Origin: Metabacillus kandeliae
Lineage (GTDB): Bacteria; Bacillota; Bacilli; Bacillales; Bacillaceae
Direction of reading: 5' to 3'
Assembly: GCF_021166585.1 (NCBI RefSeq)
Contig: NZ_JAJOZE010000011.1
Coordinates: 1 to 64,000, forward strand
Length of the DNA stretch: 64,000 bases
A program made the position numbers and the translations under genes. The notes under the pieces are model-generated. The model made no database searches and was not told where the DNA came from. It saw only the letters and a list, made by a program, of their open reading frames with translations. Position 1 is the first letter of the stretch; every line of letters starts with the position of its first letter. Positions 22,199 through 30,935 of the stretch are shown here, piece by piece.

Positions 22199-22393
22199 TT
22201 GAAGCCGGTTAGTGTTTTAGTAAATAAGGCAAAAAAAGGGGATGGAGAGGCATTTGTCACGCTGGTCAAGCAGTATGAACAGGTTCTATACAAAGTGGCA
22301 AGCAGGCTTCTAAGAAATGAGCAGGATGTGGCAGATGCGATGCAGAAGGCCGTGATTAAAAAGCCGCATATAAATGCTGAAGCCTGCACGTAA
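22199..22393 (+). pseudogene. ECF sigma factor fragment truncated by a repeat array
   Basis: The first 54 codons or so (VLVNKAKKGDGEAF and YKVASRLLRNEQDVADAMQ) match the start of region 2 of an ECF sigma factor. TTG start with AAAGGAGGGG upstream. At about 22360 the coding match ends exactly where the first CCGCATATAAA repeat unit begins, and the last nine codons are read from repeat DNA before a stop at 22391-22393. No continuation of the sigma factor (rest of region 2, region 4) was found on the other side of the array. Most likely a decayed gene. Confidence 0.75.
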
Positions 22394-22546
22394 CCGCCTC
22401 AACCTGCATGGGAACGCCACAACCCGCATATAAAATTCCAAAACCCGCATATAAAATTCCAAAACCCGCATATATTTTTCCAAAACCTGCAAATAAATTC
22501 TTCATACTTGCAAATAAAATCCGCTAACCCGCATATAAACCGCCTT
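22359..22546 (+). repeat. Helically phased CCCGCATATAAA repeat array, locus A (9 units)
   Basis: Nine degenerate copies of a unit whose core is CC(C/T)GCA(T/A)ATAAA. The GCA triplet of successive units starts at 22366, 22386, 22406, 22426, 22447, 22468, 22489, 22510 and 22531, giving steps of 20, 20, 20, 21, 21, 21, 21 and 21 bp. Best copies are AACCCGCATATAAAATTCCA. The last unit runs into CGCCTTTTTT. Not a CRISPR array: the copies are imperfect and there are no unique spacers of 30 bp or more. Confidence 0.85.
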
Positions 22547-22783
22547 TTTTAAGTGCTGAGCAAGCCTAAAACTTGGAAGCAGGCTTAAAATGGGTTCCTT
22601 TTTGAACATTTTTGCTCTTTTTTGTTAAAATTCCCTTTAAATTCAGTGAAAATCAACCAGAATTAGCGACGCAGCCTTTTGCTTCATTTTCCGCTAATAA
22701 CTTCCGCCCCTTTAACAAACAATATACTTGATATTCCTTTAGAATATCAGCTTTCTAAATCCTACCCTTGAGGTGATGAGGCA
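22547..22783. other. Non-coding stretch after repeat array A
   Basis: AT-rich sequence with no credible gene. Its first part (22551-22608) shares the spaced words AAGTGCT-N9-TAAAAC and TTTTGAACA with the sequence after repeat array B, which suggests that the repeat element includes a 3' tail. Confidence 0.5.
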
Positions 22784-22936
22784 ATGAGTTACCGTGATCA
22801 GTTAGATATGCAGTCAGAGAAATTTCATCATAACTGGACAAGGCCGAAGCGTTCCAAGTCACAGGTGAATGGGCATACGGAGATGTCACAGACGAACATC
22901 ATCCTGCGCAGCAATGCCAAAGCCCATCGCTGGTAA
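22784..22936 (+). CDS. YpzG-like small protein
   Basis: A 50-residue, very hydrophilic protein starting MSYRDQLDMQSEKFHHNW. The middle part, SKSQVNGHTEMSQTNIILR, resembles the YpzG family of small Bacillus proteins of unknown role. The start is preceded by GAGGTGATGAGG, a strong site, and the gene is followed 32 nt later by a good terminator, which supports its being expressed. Family assignment is from memory. Confidence 0.65.
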   Translation: MSYRDQLDMQSEKFHHNWTRPKRSKSQVNGHTEMSQTNIILRSNAKAHRW

Positions 22937-22968
22937 GGAAATAGATAGGTGCATAAGGAATAACAGCT

Positions 22969-22996
22969 GACCAGGGGAAACTCCCTGGTCTTTTTG
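22969..22996 (+). terminator. Terminator after the YpzG-like gene
   Basis: The hairpin GACCAGGG-GAAACT-CCCTGGTC is followed by TTTTT. Confidence 0.9.
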
Positions 22997-23055
22997 TGTC
23001 ATACAGCCTGCACTTGTTGAATAGGCTTTAAAAAAACAAAGGGGGTATGCAGGCG

Positions 23056-23460
23056 GTGGCAGAATCAAAAGGACGCTTATGGGTTTCATATGTTTTCAGC
23101 TGGCTGGTTATTCTCTTTATGCTTTTTGATAGCATAATGAAGTTTGTTAAACCTGCCGAGGTTGTGAAGGGTACGGCAAGTCTCGGGTTTAAGGAGCATC
23201 ACCTTGCCGTTATTGGTTTACTGGGTCTCATTTCTGTCATCCTTTATCTTTTGCCGCGGACTTCCTTTTTTGGCGCTCTGCTGCTGACAGGTTATTTCGG
23301 AGGGGTAATGGCTGTACAGGTCCGGCTGGATGCGCCGCTTTTCAGTCATATTCTGTTTCCGGTTTACTTGGCCATTCTCATGTGGGGAGGATTATGGCTG
23401 AGAGACAGCAGGGTAAGAAATTTATTTTTACAAGGAAGGCAAAAATCAAAGGGGTTATAA
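23056..23460 (+). CDS. DoxX-like membrane protein
   Basis: Four-helix membrane protein of about 134 residues (hydrophobic segments near residues 9-27, 48-66, 74-92 and 98-115), with the DoxX-type pattern FDSIMKF and LLLTGYFGGVMA. The G-rich ribosome binding site AAAGGGGG ends 10 nt before GTG 23056 but only 1 nt before ATG 23047, so I prefer the GTG; the longer form would add three residues. Function of this family is poorly defined. Confidence 0.75.
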   Translation: MAESKGRLWVSYVFSWLVILFMLFDSIMKFVKPAEVVKGTASLGFKEHHLAVIGLLGLISVILYLLPRTSFFGALLLTGYFGGVMAVQVRLDAPLFSHILFPVYLAILMWGGLWLRDSRVRNLFLQGRQKSKGL

Positions 23461-23493
23461 AGGAAAGGAAGCATCGCCTAGGTGCTTCCTTTC
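23461..23493 (+). terminator. Weak terminator-like hairpin
   Basis: AGGAAGCA / TGCTTCCT stem with a short TTTC tail after the DoxX-like gene. Confidence 0.45.
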
Positions 23494-23563
23494 GCGTTTG
23501 ATGAATAATTTCCACCAGCAGGAAAATAATACTTCCAAAGTGAACGTGTTGGAGGATATCAGG

Positions 23564-24550
23564 ATGAATGGCAAACAGAGAATGAATGCAGCAGAACTTG
23601 GCGCCCTATGGATGACCTATCAAAAAAAGACAACTATCCTGCGGTTTTTGGATGTTTTTATTGCAAAGTCAGAGGAGCAGGAAGCTAAGGCATTGATGAT
23701 TGGGCTAAGAGATAAGCTTGATCCAAAGGTAGAAGAGCTGAAAAAACTTCTTCAAAATGAAGGAGCAGATATTCCAGTTGGTTTTACCATGTCTGATATA
23801 AATTTGGAAGCACCGAAGCTATTTGCAAATGGATTTGATATTCTGTTTGCAAGAATACTGAAGGAAATCAGCATGGGGCTCTACTCCTTGCATTTGGCGG
23901 TTTCGTACCGCACGGATATTATCAAGCTGTATATGGAGCTGACCCAGCTGACACAGTACTATTATCAGCAGTTCACCCATTACCTTGTGAAAAAAGAATA
24001 TTTGCTCATGCCGGCTGTGATTTCCATGCCTCAATCAGAAGATTCCATTGATGATAAAAGCTATCGCAAAGGAACAAATCTGTTTGGAAAAAAGCGGCCA
24101 TTAACAGCCATTGAATACAGCTATTTGTATCACAGCATTGAAACTAACCAAACCGGCATGCAGCTTGTGGCTGGTTTTGCTCAGACAACGAAGAATGAAG
24201 AGCTGAAAAAATACTTTCTTAAAGGTAAAAACTTAGCACAGGAAATTGCAGCAGGAACAAGAAAAATGCTGGAAAAAGAAGGGTTCCCGGTCCAGGATAC
24301 TTCAAGCGGGATCGTCACCGGCTCAACAGAAGCGCCGTTTTCGGACAAGCTGATGATGTTCTGTGTCTATCTCCTGAGCAACTTCAGTCTTGGAAGCCAA
24401 AGCTTTGGCTTCGGTTTCAGCCTTCGCAATGATCTGGATATCCAATTTGGTTTGTTTGGGAAAGACATTGTGGCCTATACGCGCGAAGGGGTCAGTTTGA
24501 TGATCAAAAACGGATGGCTTGAAGAGCCGCCGCGGATGGAGCAAAGCTGA
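23564..24550 (+). CDS. DUF3231 family protein
   Basis: A 328-residue mostly helical protein made of two similar halves (AELGALWMTYQKKTTILRF near the start and AIEYSYLYHSIETNQTGMQL in the middle), as in DUF3231 proteins of spore formers, some of which look ferritin-like. ATG 23564 follows GGAGG at 8 nt; the earlier ATG at 23498 lacks such a site. It overlaps no gene but ends 28 nt before an NhaC-type antiporter on the same strand. Function unknown. Confidence 0.75.
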   Translation: MNGKQRMNAAELGALWMTYQKKTTILRFLDVFIAKSEEQEAKALMIGLRDKLDPKVEELKKLLQNEGADIPVGFTMSDINLEAPKLFANGFDILFARILKEISMGLYSLHLAVSYRTDIIKLYMELTQLTQYYYQQFTHYLVKKEYLLMPAVISMPQSEDSIDDKSYRKGTNLFGKKRPLTAIEYSYLYHSIETNQTGMQLVAGFAQTTKNEELKKYFLKGKNLAQEIAAGTRKMLEKEGFPVQDTSSGIVTGSTEAPFSDKLMMFCVYLLSNFSLGSQSFGFGFSLRNDLDIQFGLFGKDIVAYTREGVSLMIKNGWLEEPPRMEQS

Positions 24551-24578
24551 CGATCAGCTTGAGATTGGAAGATGCGAT

Positions 24579-25985
24579 ATGCATAATAACTGGGTCTCCA
24601 TTATCCCTTTTTTAGTTGCCATCCCTATTGCGATGAAAACAAAGCAGGTGCTGCCGGGCCTGTTTGCCGGTCTTTTGGCAGGATCTTTTCTGATTGCTCC
24701 AGCGCCGCTCGGCGGGTTGTACAAAATGATTGATTTGCTTGTAAAAGGAATCATTGATCCAGGCAATATTAAAATCTTTCTCTTTCTTTACGGATTTACC
24801 GGATTGATCAGTATGATCAAAATTGCAGGCGGAGTCCGCGGGTTTGTTGAAGCAGCTTCCTCTAGAATTCAGACAAAAAAGCAGGCTCTTTTTTTGACGT
24901 ATGTTTCCACCATCGGGACTTTTGCCGCTCCGAGCTTTCGGTTTGTGACGATCGCACCGATTATGCGGTCTCTGCTGAAAAAGGTGAACATGTCCACACA
25001 GGAGCTTGGATTTGTCATTGAAACAACGGCGACGCCAATCATTGTGCTGATTCCAATTGCGACTGCTTTTGTCGGATACATGACATCTCTTATTGATATG
25101 GCGCTTGTAACAGAAAAGATTAAAACAGATCCATATCAGCTGTTTTTGCAGAGCATTCCGTTTAATTTTTTCTCGCTCGTGTTAATTCTAGTCGGCATTT
25201 ACCTAAGTTTTTTCCATCGTTCCAAATCAACGGAAAATAGCGATCCGGAGGAAATAGGCGGGGAAGAGGAGGATTGGCACACTTGCGATCCTTCTGTAGG
25301 GAAGGATCTCCCTGAGAAGCCATGGAATTTATTTTTGCCGCTCCTGCTTGTCATCGGCCTGACCTTTCTGATTACCTGGTGGGACGGGCATCAGAAAACA
25401 AAAGGGTTTTTTGCCGCGTTTGTCAAAGCGGATGTCATGAATGCCATGCTGACAGCATTGCTTGTTTCACTGATTATCACGTTTTTGTTTTACCGGTTCC
25501 AAAAACTGAAAACAGGGGAGATGCTGAACAGCTTTATAGCAGGCGGGAATGAGCTCATGTCGGTTATTGTGCTGCTTTCCTTTGTCTGGGGGCTGTCGTC
25601 AGCCAGTGAAGAGCTTGGGTTTTCAGCTTTTGTGACAGGGTATACACAGTGGATTCCGCCGAGCCTTCTTGTCCCAATTCTGTTTTTGTTCGGCGCGGCC
25701 GTCTCGTATTTTATCGGATCTGCCTGGGGCACGTGGGGAATTCTTATGCCGCTCGGTGTTTCTGTTGCTCATGCTTCGGGTATTCTTATGCCGCTTGTCA
25801 TCGGCACCGTTTTTGCGAGCGGGACGTTCGGTGCCTTTGCTTCGCCTCTTAGCGATGACACGAATACGATTGCGAGAATTCTCAATTTGTCTGTCATGAA
25901 GTATGCCAGATATAAGCTGAAGCCCGCTTTGATTGCAGCAGGGATTACTGTTGTTCTTTACGGAGCTGTTTCCTTTTTTCTTTGA
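24579..25985 (+). CDS. Na+/H+ antiporter, NhaC family
   Basis: Polytopic membrane protein of 468 residues with about 11-12 helices. The conserved stretches ASSRIQTKKQALFLTYVSTIG, the GSAWGTWGILMPLG motif near residue 395 and the ASPLSDDTNTIAR motif near residue 425 are characteristic of NhaC/ion-transporter superfamily proteins. An acidic hydrophilic loop (SDPEEIGGEEEDW) lies in the middle. I chose ATG 24579 because the N-terminus MHNNWVSIIPFLVAIP starts directly at helix 1. It exchanges cations or small acids for protons; the specificity is uncertain. Confidence 0.85.
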   Translation: MHNNWVSIIPFLVAIPIAMKTKQVLPGLFAGLLAGSFLIAPAPLGGLYKMIDLLVKGIIDPGNIKIFLFLYGFTGLISMIKIAGGVRGFVEAASSRIQTKKQALFLTYVSTIGTFAAPSFRFVTIAPIMRSLLKKVNMSTQELGFVIETTATPIIVLIPIATAFVGYMTSLIDMALVTEKIKTDPYQLFLQSIPFNFFSLVLILVGIYLSFFHRSKSTENSDPEEIGGEEEDWHTCDPSVGKDLPEKPWNLFLPLLLVIGLTFLITWWDGHQKTKGFFAAFVKADVMNAMLTALLVSLIITFLFYRFQKLKTGEMLNSFIAGGNELMSVIVLLSFVWGLSSASEELGFSAFVTGYTQWIPPSLLVPILFLFGAAVSYFIGSAWGTWGILMPLGVSVAHASGILMPLVIGTVFASGTFGAFASPLSDDTNTIARILNLSVMKYARYKLKPALIAAGITVVLYGAVSFFL

Positions 25986-26026
25986 AAAAAGACTGGCCGG
26001 GTTATGTTCATCCGGTCAGTCTTTTT
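25985..26026. terminator. Bidirectional terminator between the antiporter gene and copA
   Basis: AAAAAGACTG-CCGG / CCGG-CAGTCTTTTT stem with A and T runs at its two ends serves the convergent genes. Confidence 0.85.
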
Positions 26027-26034
26027 ATGCATCT

Positions 26035-28449
26035 TCACAATTTTACTTTTTGTAGCCTTAAAGCATTCAGCACGACCGAAACAGAACTGAACGCCATGGC
26101 AGCACCTGCAAGCCACGGGGCGAGAAACCCAAGAGCTGCAACAGGGATGCCGAGCACATTGTACCCAAGAGCCCAGAATAGATTCTGCTTAATATTCCGA
26201 ATGGTTTTTCGGCTCATTTCAAGCGCATCTGCCACACTGTTCAAGTCGCCGCGCATAAGCGTAATATCAGCTGCTTCCATGGCGACGTCGGTTCCGGTGC
26301 CAATGGCCATGCCTGTATGCGCTGTTGCGAGGGCCGGCGCATCGTTGATTCCGTCACCAACCATGGCAGCCTTTTTGCCGTTATTCTGCAGCCTGGCAAT
26401 TTCTGCTGCCTTTTCATCCGGCAGCACTTCGGCAATGACATGGTCGATGCCAGCTTCACGGGCAATGGCCCGGGCTGTTTTTTCATTGTCTCCTGTCATC
26501 ATGATTACGGAGAGTCCAAGATCCTTCAGCCGCTGTACTGCTGCTTTAGAAGTGACTTTAATCGTATCAGCAACAGCAATGAGTCCGCTGTATTCGCCAT
26601 TCATGCTGACGAGCATGGCGGTCTTGCCTGCAGCTTCTAGTTTAGTCAGTTGTTCTGCTGCTTCAGAAAAGCTGATTTCATAGCGTTCCATCAATTTTCT
26701 CGTTCCAATAAGAATAACAGTGCCTTCAATAGAAGCTTTAATGCCATAGCCTGGCATCGCTTCGAATTCTTCTGTTTCCAAGAGCTTGATGCCTTTTGCT
26801 TTTATGCCGCTCACAATTGCATCTGCAATCGGATGCTCTGACTGACTTTCGCTGGAAGCAATCAGTGACAGCCATTTTTCTTCAGGCATGGTGCCGGCAG
26901 GAAAAAGATCTGTCAGCTCAGGCTTCCCGTTTGTGACAGTTCCGGTTTTATCCAAAACGACGGTATCAATCAGGTGAGCCTGCTCCAAATGCTCGCCGCC
27001 CTTAAAGAGTACGCCAAGCTCTGCCGCACGGCCGGAGCCGGCCATGATGGAGGTCGGTGTCGCAAGACCGAGGGCGCAGGGGCAGGCGATGACTAGAACG
27101 GCAATCAGCTTTTCAAGTGCTGCGGTAAAATTCCCCGGATCGGCCCAAATAAACCAAATCAGAAACGTGACAGCAGCGATGCCGACGACTATCGGGACAA
27201 AAATGCCGGAGATATTGTCAGCGAGCCGCTGGATCGGTGCTTTGGAGCCTTGAGCTTCTTCCACAACGCGGATAATTTGAGAAAGGACAGTATCCTTTCC
27301 GACTTTCTCTGCTCTGATTTTCAAAAATCCATTTTTATTAATGGCAGCTCCTGTAACGAGATCACCAGGCTCCTTATCAACAGGGATGCTTTCCCCGGTA
27401 AGCATGGCTTCATCAACGGAGGAACGCCCTTCAAGAATCACGCCGTCCACAGGGATTTTCTCACCGGGTTTTACAGTGAGGATGTCACCTGGAAGTACCT
27501 CTTCAAGCGGCACTTCTGTTTCCTTTCCGTTCCTGATCACAACAGCCGTTTTTGCCTGCAGTCCCATAAGCTTCTTGATTGCCTCAGAGGACCGGCCCTT
27601 TGCTCTTGCTTCAAACAGCTTTCCGAGAAGAATCAGGGTAATCAAAATGGCGCTCGTTTCAAAGTAAAGCTCAGGCATATAGCCGGGATTGCTGAGTGTT
27701 TTTATCGCCTGATACAGGCTGTAAAAATAAGCGGCAGAGGTTCCGAGCACAACGAGCACATCCATATTGGCACTTTTGTTCCGAAGCGCTTTATAGGCGC
27801 CTCTGTAAAACTGCCAGCCGATCAGAAACTGTACAGGCGTGGCAAGCGTGAACTGCAGCCATGGGTTCATTAGCACATCCGGAAGATAGAGGAAGGATAA
27901 AAACTGAAAATGGCCGGCCATTGCCCAAAGCAACGGCAAAGAAAGAACAGCAGATAAAATGAACTTCCACAGCTGTTTCCTTAGCTCTTTTTCACGGTAA
28001 TCTGATCCTTCGTTTTTATCTTCCTTCCGAATGGCCCCGTACCCGAGCTTTTCTACCCTTTTGATAATGTCGTCAGGTCCTGTGATTGAAGGGCTGTATT
28101 CAACAGACGCGTTTTCAATGGCAAGGTTAACAGCTGCCTTATGAACGCCTTCCAGCTTGTTCAGTCCTTTTTCAATCCTTGCGGCACAGGCGGCACAAGT
28201 CATGCCGGTGATGGCGAACTCTGCTTTTTCAGCAGGCACATCATAGCCGAGGTCTTTAATTTTTGTTTCAAGATCGCCGGCTGAAACCTGTTCAGGGTCA
28301 TACGTAACGGAGGATCGCTCAAGGGCCAGGTTAACATTGGCCGCTTTTACGCCATCCATTTTCTTCAGCCCTTTTTCAATCCTTGCCGCACAGGCGGCAC
28401 AGGTCATGCCGGTTATCGGCATCGTGGTTTCCTTTAGCTGTTCTGCCAT
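26035..28449 (-). CDS. copA: Copper-exporting P-type ATPase CopA
   Basis: P1B-type ATPase that pumps Cu+ out of the cytoplasm, 804 residues. Two N-terminal heavy-metal domains each contain [15 protein letters not shown]. Then come eight helices with the transport motif CPC ([13 protein letters not shown]), the phosphorylation motif DKTGT, the SEHP motif and the hinge [10 protein letters not shown]. Cu+-specific residues of the last helices ([10 protein letters not shown]) are present. ATG start after GAGAGGTGAT. A CsoR-like operator lies 16 bp upstream, so it can be induced separately from copZ. Confidence 0.96.
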   Translation of the reverse strand: MAEQLKETTMPITGMTCAACAARIEKGLKKMDGVKAANVNLALERSSVTYDPEQVSAGDLETKIKDLGYDVPAEKAEFAITGMTCAACAARIEKGLNKLEGVHKAAVNLAIENASVEYSPSITGPDDIIKRVEKLGYGAIRKEDKNEGSDYREKELRKQLWKFILSAVLSLPLLWAMAGHFQFLSFLYLPDVLMNPWLQFTLATPVQFLIGWQFYRGAYKALRNKSANMDVLVVLGTSAAYFYSLYQAIKTLSNPGYMPELYFETSAILITLILLGKLFEARAKGRSSEAIKKLMGLQAKTAVVIRNGKETEVPLEEVLPGDILTVKPGEKIPVDGVILEGRSSVDEAMLTGESIPVDKEPGDLVTGAAINKNGFLKIRAEKVGKDTVLSQIIRVVEEAQGSKAPIQRLADNISGIFVPIVVGIAAVTFLIWFIWADPGNFTAALEKLIAVLVIACPCALGLATPTSIMAGSGRAAELGVLFKGGEHLEQAHLIDTVVLDKTGTVTNGKPELTDLFPAGTMPEEKWLSLIASSESQSEHPIADAIVSGIKAKGIKLLETEEFEAMPGYGIKASIEGTVILIGTRKLMERYEISFSEAAEQLTKLEAAGKTAMLVSMNGEYSGLIAVADTIKVTSKAAVQRLKDLGLSVIMMTGDNEKTARAIAREAGIDHVIAEVLPDEKAAEIARLQNNGKKAAMVGDGINDAPALATAHTGMAIGTGTDVAMEAADITLMRGDLNSVADALEMSRKTIRNIKQNLFWALGYNVLGIPVAALGFLAPWLAGAAMAFSSVSVVLNALRLQKVKL

Positions 28450-28464
28450 TGTCTATCACCTCTC

Positions 28465-28481
28465 ATACCTATAGGGGGTAT
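28465..28481. promoter_or_regulatory. CsoR-type operator upstream of copA
   Basis: ATACCTATAGGGGGTAT is a G/C-tract pseudo-palindrome with ATACC and GGTAT arms. It shares CTATAGGGGG with the site before csoR (reverse strand), so the same regulator very probably binds both. Confidence 0.75.
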
Positions 28482-28497
28482 ATTGATTTCCGAAAGA

Positions 28498-28520
28498 AGC
28501 GTGCTGTTATTTCAGCACGC
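28498..28520 (-). terminator. Hairpin between copZ and copA
   Basis: GCGTGCTG / CAGCACGC stem, followed on the minus strand by TTCTTTC. A weak terminator or a processing site; it separates copZ from copA. Confidence 0.5.
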
Positions 28521-28526
28521 GGCTCA

Positions 28527-28733
28527 CTATTCTACATCATACCCCTGGTCATCAATTGTTTCTTTAATCTGTTCCAGTGAAACCTGATCTGGCTTAAACT
28601 GCACATCAACCGTCCCTGATTCAAGATTTACCTTTACAGATTCTACACCGGAAAGCTCTCCAACGCTTCCTTCAACTGCTTTCACGCAGTGTCCGCAGCT
28701 CATGCCGCTTACATTTAATGTTGTATGCATCAT
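28527..28733 (-). CDS. copZ: Copper chaperone CopZ
   Basis: A 68-residue single heavy-metal-associated domain that carries Cu+ to CopA. The motif GMSCGHC (about residues 10-16) provides the two copper-binding cysteines. ATG start after AAGGAGCGATAC. It lies between csoR and copA on the same strand and ends 77 bp before copA. Confidence 0.95.
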   Translation of the reverse strand: MMHTTLNVSGMSCGHCVKAVEGSVGELSGVESVKVNLESGTVDVQFKPDQVSLEQIKETIDDQGYDVE

Positions 28734-28746
28734 GTATCGCTCCTTC

Positions 28747-29073
28747 TTATTTTTTCATCAATTTGCCGATCGTTAAGATGAGTTCGTCCAAAATTTCCGG
28801 ATCGCCTTCACCGATCCGTTCAACAACACATGTTTTAATATGGCCTTCCAAAAGCAGCTTTCCCACACTGTTTAAGGCAGATTGGGTAGCTGATATTTGT
28901 GTAATAACATCGTCGCAGTACGTATCCTTTTCAATTAAGCCTTTGATGCCTCTGATCTGGCCTTCAATCCGGTTCAGCCTGGTGATCAAATTTTTCTTTA
29001 CTATTTCAGAATGGTGGCTTTTTCTGTCACTGGTCAGGCAATGTTCGAGGTTTTCGTCCAATTCGTTTTCCAA
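28747..29073 (-). CDS. csoR: Copper-sensing repressor CsoR
   Basis: All-helical Cu+-responsive repressor of 108 residues. The copper ligands of the family are seen as Cys in DTYCDDVI, and the His-x3-Cys pair in EGHIKTCVV. I chose the TTG start because AAGGAGGGG lies directly upstream; the frame is open further but begins inside the operator region. It represses itself and the copper genes by binding the sites at 29103 and 28465 until copper arrives. Confidence 0.92.
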   Translation of the reverse strand: MENELDENLEHCLTSDRKSHHSEIVKKNLITRLNRIEGQIRGIKGLIEKDTYCDDVITQISATQSALNSVGKLLLEGHIKTCVVERIGEGDPEILDELILTIGKLMKK

Positions 29074-29102
29074 GAGAATCCCCTCCTTGCATTTAATATA
29101 CC

Positions 29103-29119
29103 ATACCCCCCTATAGTAT
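29103..29119. promoter_or_regulatory. CsoR-type operator upstream of csoR-copZ
   Basis: ATACCCCCCTATAGTAT, 30 bp before the csoR start codon, is the reverse-orientation counterpart of the copA site. Confidence 0.75.
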
Positions 29120-29144
29120 GCAAGATTCAAAAAGGGAGACCCGT

Positions 29145-29456
29145 TTAGTTTTCTAAACTGAGGGAGACCCTGTTATTGAAGATTTGATTCTTGTTTTTAA
29201 AAACAAAGCTGTTATTGGAGTAATCAATGATCAGTTCATCGTCAAAAAAGTGGCTGAAATTCTCCCCTGTGATAAAGGTAAACCCATCTGCTTCGTACTT
29301 TTCTTCATAGCTTTCAGCCTGCCGTTCTTTTATTCCTTTTATAGTAGAAACAGTATTGGAAATATCGCAGCTGGATGGATCAAATGGCAGCCAGAAAACG
29401 GTGCCCTCAGGTGCTTCACTGAGCTTTCCTTTTGCGGCATCTGTTAACGTAATCAT
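29145..29456 (-). CDS. HesB/IscA-like iron-sulfur biosynthesis family protein
   Basis: A 103-residue protein beginning MITLTDAAKGKLSEAP, the usual opening of the HesB/YqkB-like small proteins in Bacillus. Only one cysteine (PSSCDI) is present, so it lacks the three-cysteine metal site of true IscA and may not be a cluster carrier. I chose ATG at 29456 because AGAGGAGG lies 9 nt before it; the frame upstream lacks a site. It ends next to csoR but is a separate unit. Confidence 0.7.
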   Translation of the reverse strand: MITLTDAAKGKLSEAPEGTVFWLPFDPSSCDISNTVSTIKGIKERQAESYEEKYEADGFTFITGENFSHFFDDELIIDYSNNSFVFKNKNQIFNNRVSLSLEN

Positions 29457-29698
29457 TGATTGAATCCTCCTCTGAATAACGATTTTAATTTTATTGTGAT
29501 CCTGATAATAAGATTCGTCAACGAATACGCTTTCCCTTATAATTTCCATTTTTTATTGCATTCATCCAAATAACCTTTGTCAGGACCATGGGTTAATCCG
29601 TATAATAGAAACGGGCTGATGAATACTGAATTGATTTGCAAGATAGATAAAGATACATAGAGATGGTAACAAAGAAAGCTGCTTTGGGAGGAAAAGAG

Positions 29699-29737
29699 AT
29701 GAATACATTAAGGAAGATTTGTGAATATGCTGGATAG
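29699..29737 (+). CDS. Possible 12-residue leader peptide overlapping an MFS gene
   Basis: ATG at 29699 is preceded by GGGAGG with an ideal 7-nt spacer and opens a 12-codon frame (MNTLRKICEYAG) that stops at 29735-29737. The MFS start lies inside it in another frame. The good spacing suggests that this peptide is really translated and may couple or modulate expression of the transporter; a frameshift in an ancestral start region is the alternative. Confidence 0.4.
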   Translation: MNTLRKICEYAG

Positions 29738-30905
29738 TACTGCTGCAAAAAGAGAGTTCCTGCTTCTGATCATTCCGCTTTTAATCGTTGAATTTGTCAG
29801 AGGCGCTTTTATCATCAGCTATGTGCCTGACTTGTCAGTCCGCAACTATGGCATTTCTATTGCAGTTGTAGGGCTTGCCGTTTCTATACATTTTATCAGC
29901 GATGCGATTACAAACCTTGTCATTGGCTATGTGATCAAACGGATTGGAACAAAGCGCGTCATTCAATACAGCTTTCTGATTTCAACGATAGGATTGGTTC
30001 TTGTCTGTATCTGGATGAATAACTTTACCGTGCTTTTAGGCTCGCTGCTTCTTGGCATCGGCATCTGCCCGCTTTGGCTTGTGATGCTGACAAAAGCAAG
30101 CGGAGACAAGCGCGGTCAGAACATGAGCCTTGTGTATCTTGGTTGGCTTGGCGGACTTGGCGCCGGAACCATTCTCATGAACTATCTGCTGGAATTTAAT
30201 AAGTTTCCGATTCTTTGGCTTCTGCCGTCTCTCATGGTTGTTGGATGGATTATTTTCAACATTGTTATAAGGGATGAAATTGATCCTCACCAAACAAGCT
30301 TGAAATTGCAATGGCATGCGACGATTGAACTTCTTAAGAAAAGCAGGCCTGTTATTCCGGGAACGTTATTACAGGGAATCTCTATGGGAATGCTGATTCC
30401 AATTCTTCCTTCTTTTATCATTAAGCAGATGGGGCTTTCCCACACGGAATATTCGCTGCTTCTTTTGCTCGGCGGGGGAATTGCTGTCGGGTTTCTTGTC
30501 CCGATGGGGAAGGTGGCAGATAATGCCAACAAAATTGCGATGGTCGTTCTTGGATTCGGCGTGAGCGGCACTGCTCTTTATCTCCTTGCCACAAGCAAAA
30601 GCTTTGGCGCAACCCTTTTGTATATCATCCTTCTCGGGCTGTTCTTTGCTGTGGTCCTCCCTGCATGGAACGCTTTTATCGCCGGTTTTATTCCGGAATC
30701 ATTGAAGGAGGCAAGCTGGGGAATTTTCTCTGCTCTGCAGGGAGTGGGCGTTATGATCGGACCTACCCTCGGAAGTTTGCTTGCCCTGCAGAACAAAGCA
30801 GCCGGCACCATCCAGATCAGTGCGCTGATTTTTGTCGGCATCGCCATTTTTTACTTAGGATATTATGTGTTTGGAAAAGTAAAGCATAGAAGCGTTTCGC
30901 ATTGA
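29727..30905 (+). CDS. MFS transporter
   Basis: Major facilitator with 12 predicted helices, 392 residues from ATG 29727. The loop between helices 2 and 3 reads GYVIKRIGTKRVIQ, a version of the G-x3-D/R-R-x-G-R motif. ATG 29727 has AAGGAAG 10 nt upstream; a GTG at 29721 would add two residues. Its substrate cannot be predicted. A leader ORF overlaps its start. Confidence 0.85.
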   Translation: MLDSTAAKREFLLLIIPLLIVEFVRGAFIISYVPDLSVRNYGISIAVVGLAVSIHFISDAITNLVIGYVIKRIGTKRVIQYSFLISTIGLVLVCIWMNNFTVLLGSLLLGIGICPLWLVMLTKASGDKRGQNMSLVYLGWLGGLGAGTILMNYLLEFNKFPILWLLPSLMVVGWIIFNIVIRDEIDPHQTSLKLQWHATIELLKKSRPVIPGTLLQGISMGMLIPILPSFIIKQMGLSHTEYSLLLLLGGGIAVGFLVPMGKVADNANKIAMVVLGFGVSGTALYLLATSKSFGATLLYIILLGLFFAVVLPAWNAFIAGFIPESLKEASWGIFSALQGVGVMIGPTLGSLLALQNKAAGTIQISALIFVGIAIFYLGYYVFGKVKHRSVSH

Positions 30906-30933
30906 AAAAAGCTCCCGATTGGGAGCTTTTTTT
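30905..30933. terminator. Bidirectional terminator
   Basis: AAAAAAGCTCCC-GATT-GGGAGCTTTTTTT between two convergent genes. Confidence 0.92.
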
Positions 30934-30935
30934 CA

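Noticed and set aside
22310-22492. Minus-strand frame with a repeated seven-residue pattern over repeat array A
   Set aside because: The 21-bp unit keeps a frame open by chance; the pattern breaks where spacing is 20 bp and no start signals exist.
25982-26683. 233-codon plus-strand frame opposite the end of copA
   Set aside because: Serine/alanine-rich complement of the copA gene starting in a terminator.
27250-27873. 207-codon frame opposite copA
   Set aside because: A shadow of the copA reading frame; no family motif and no ribosome binding site.
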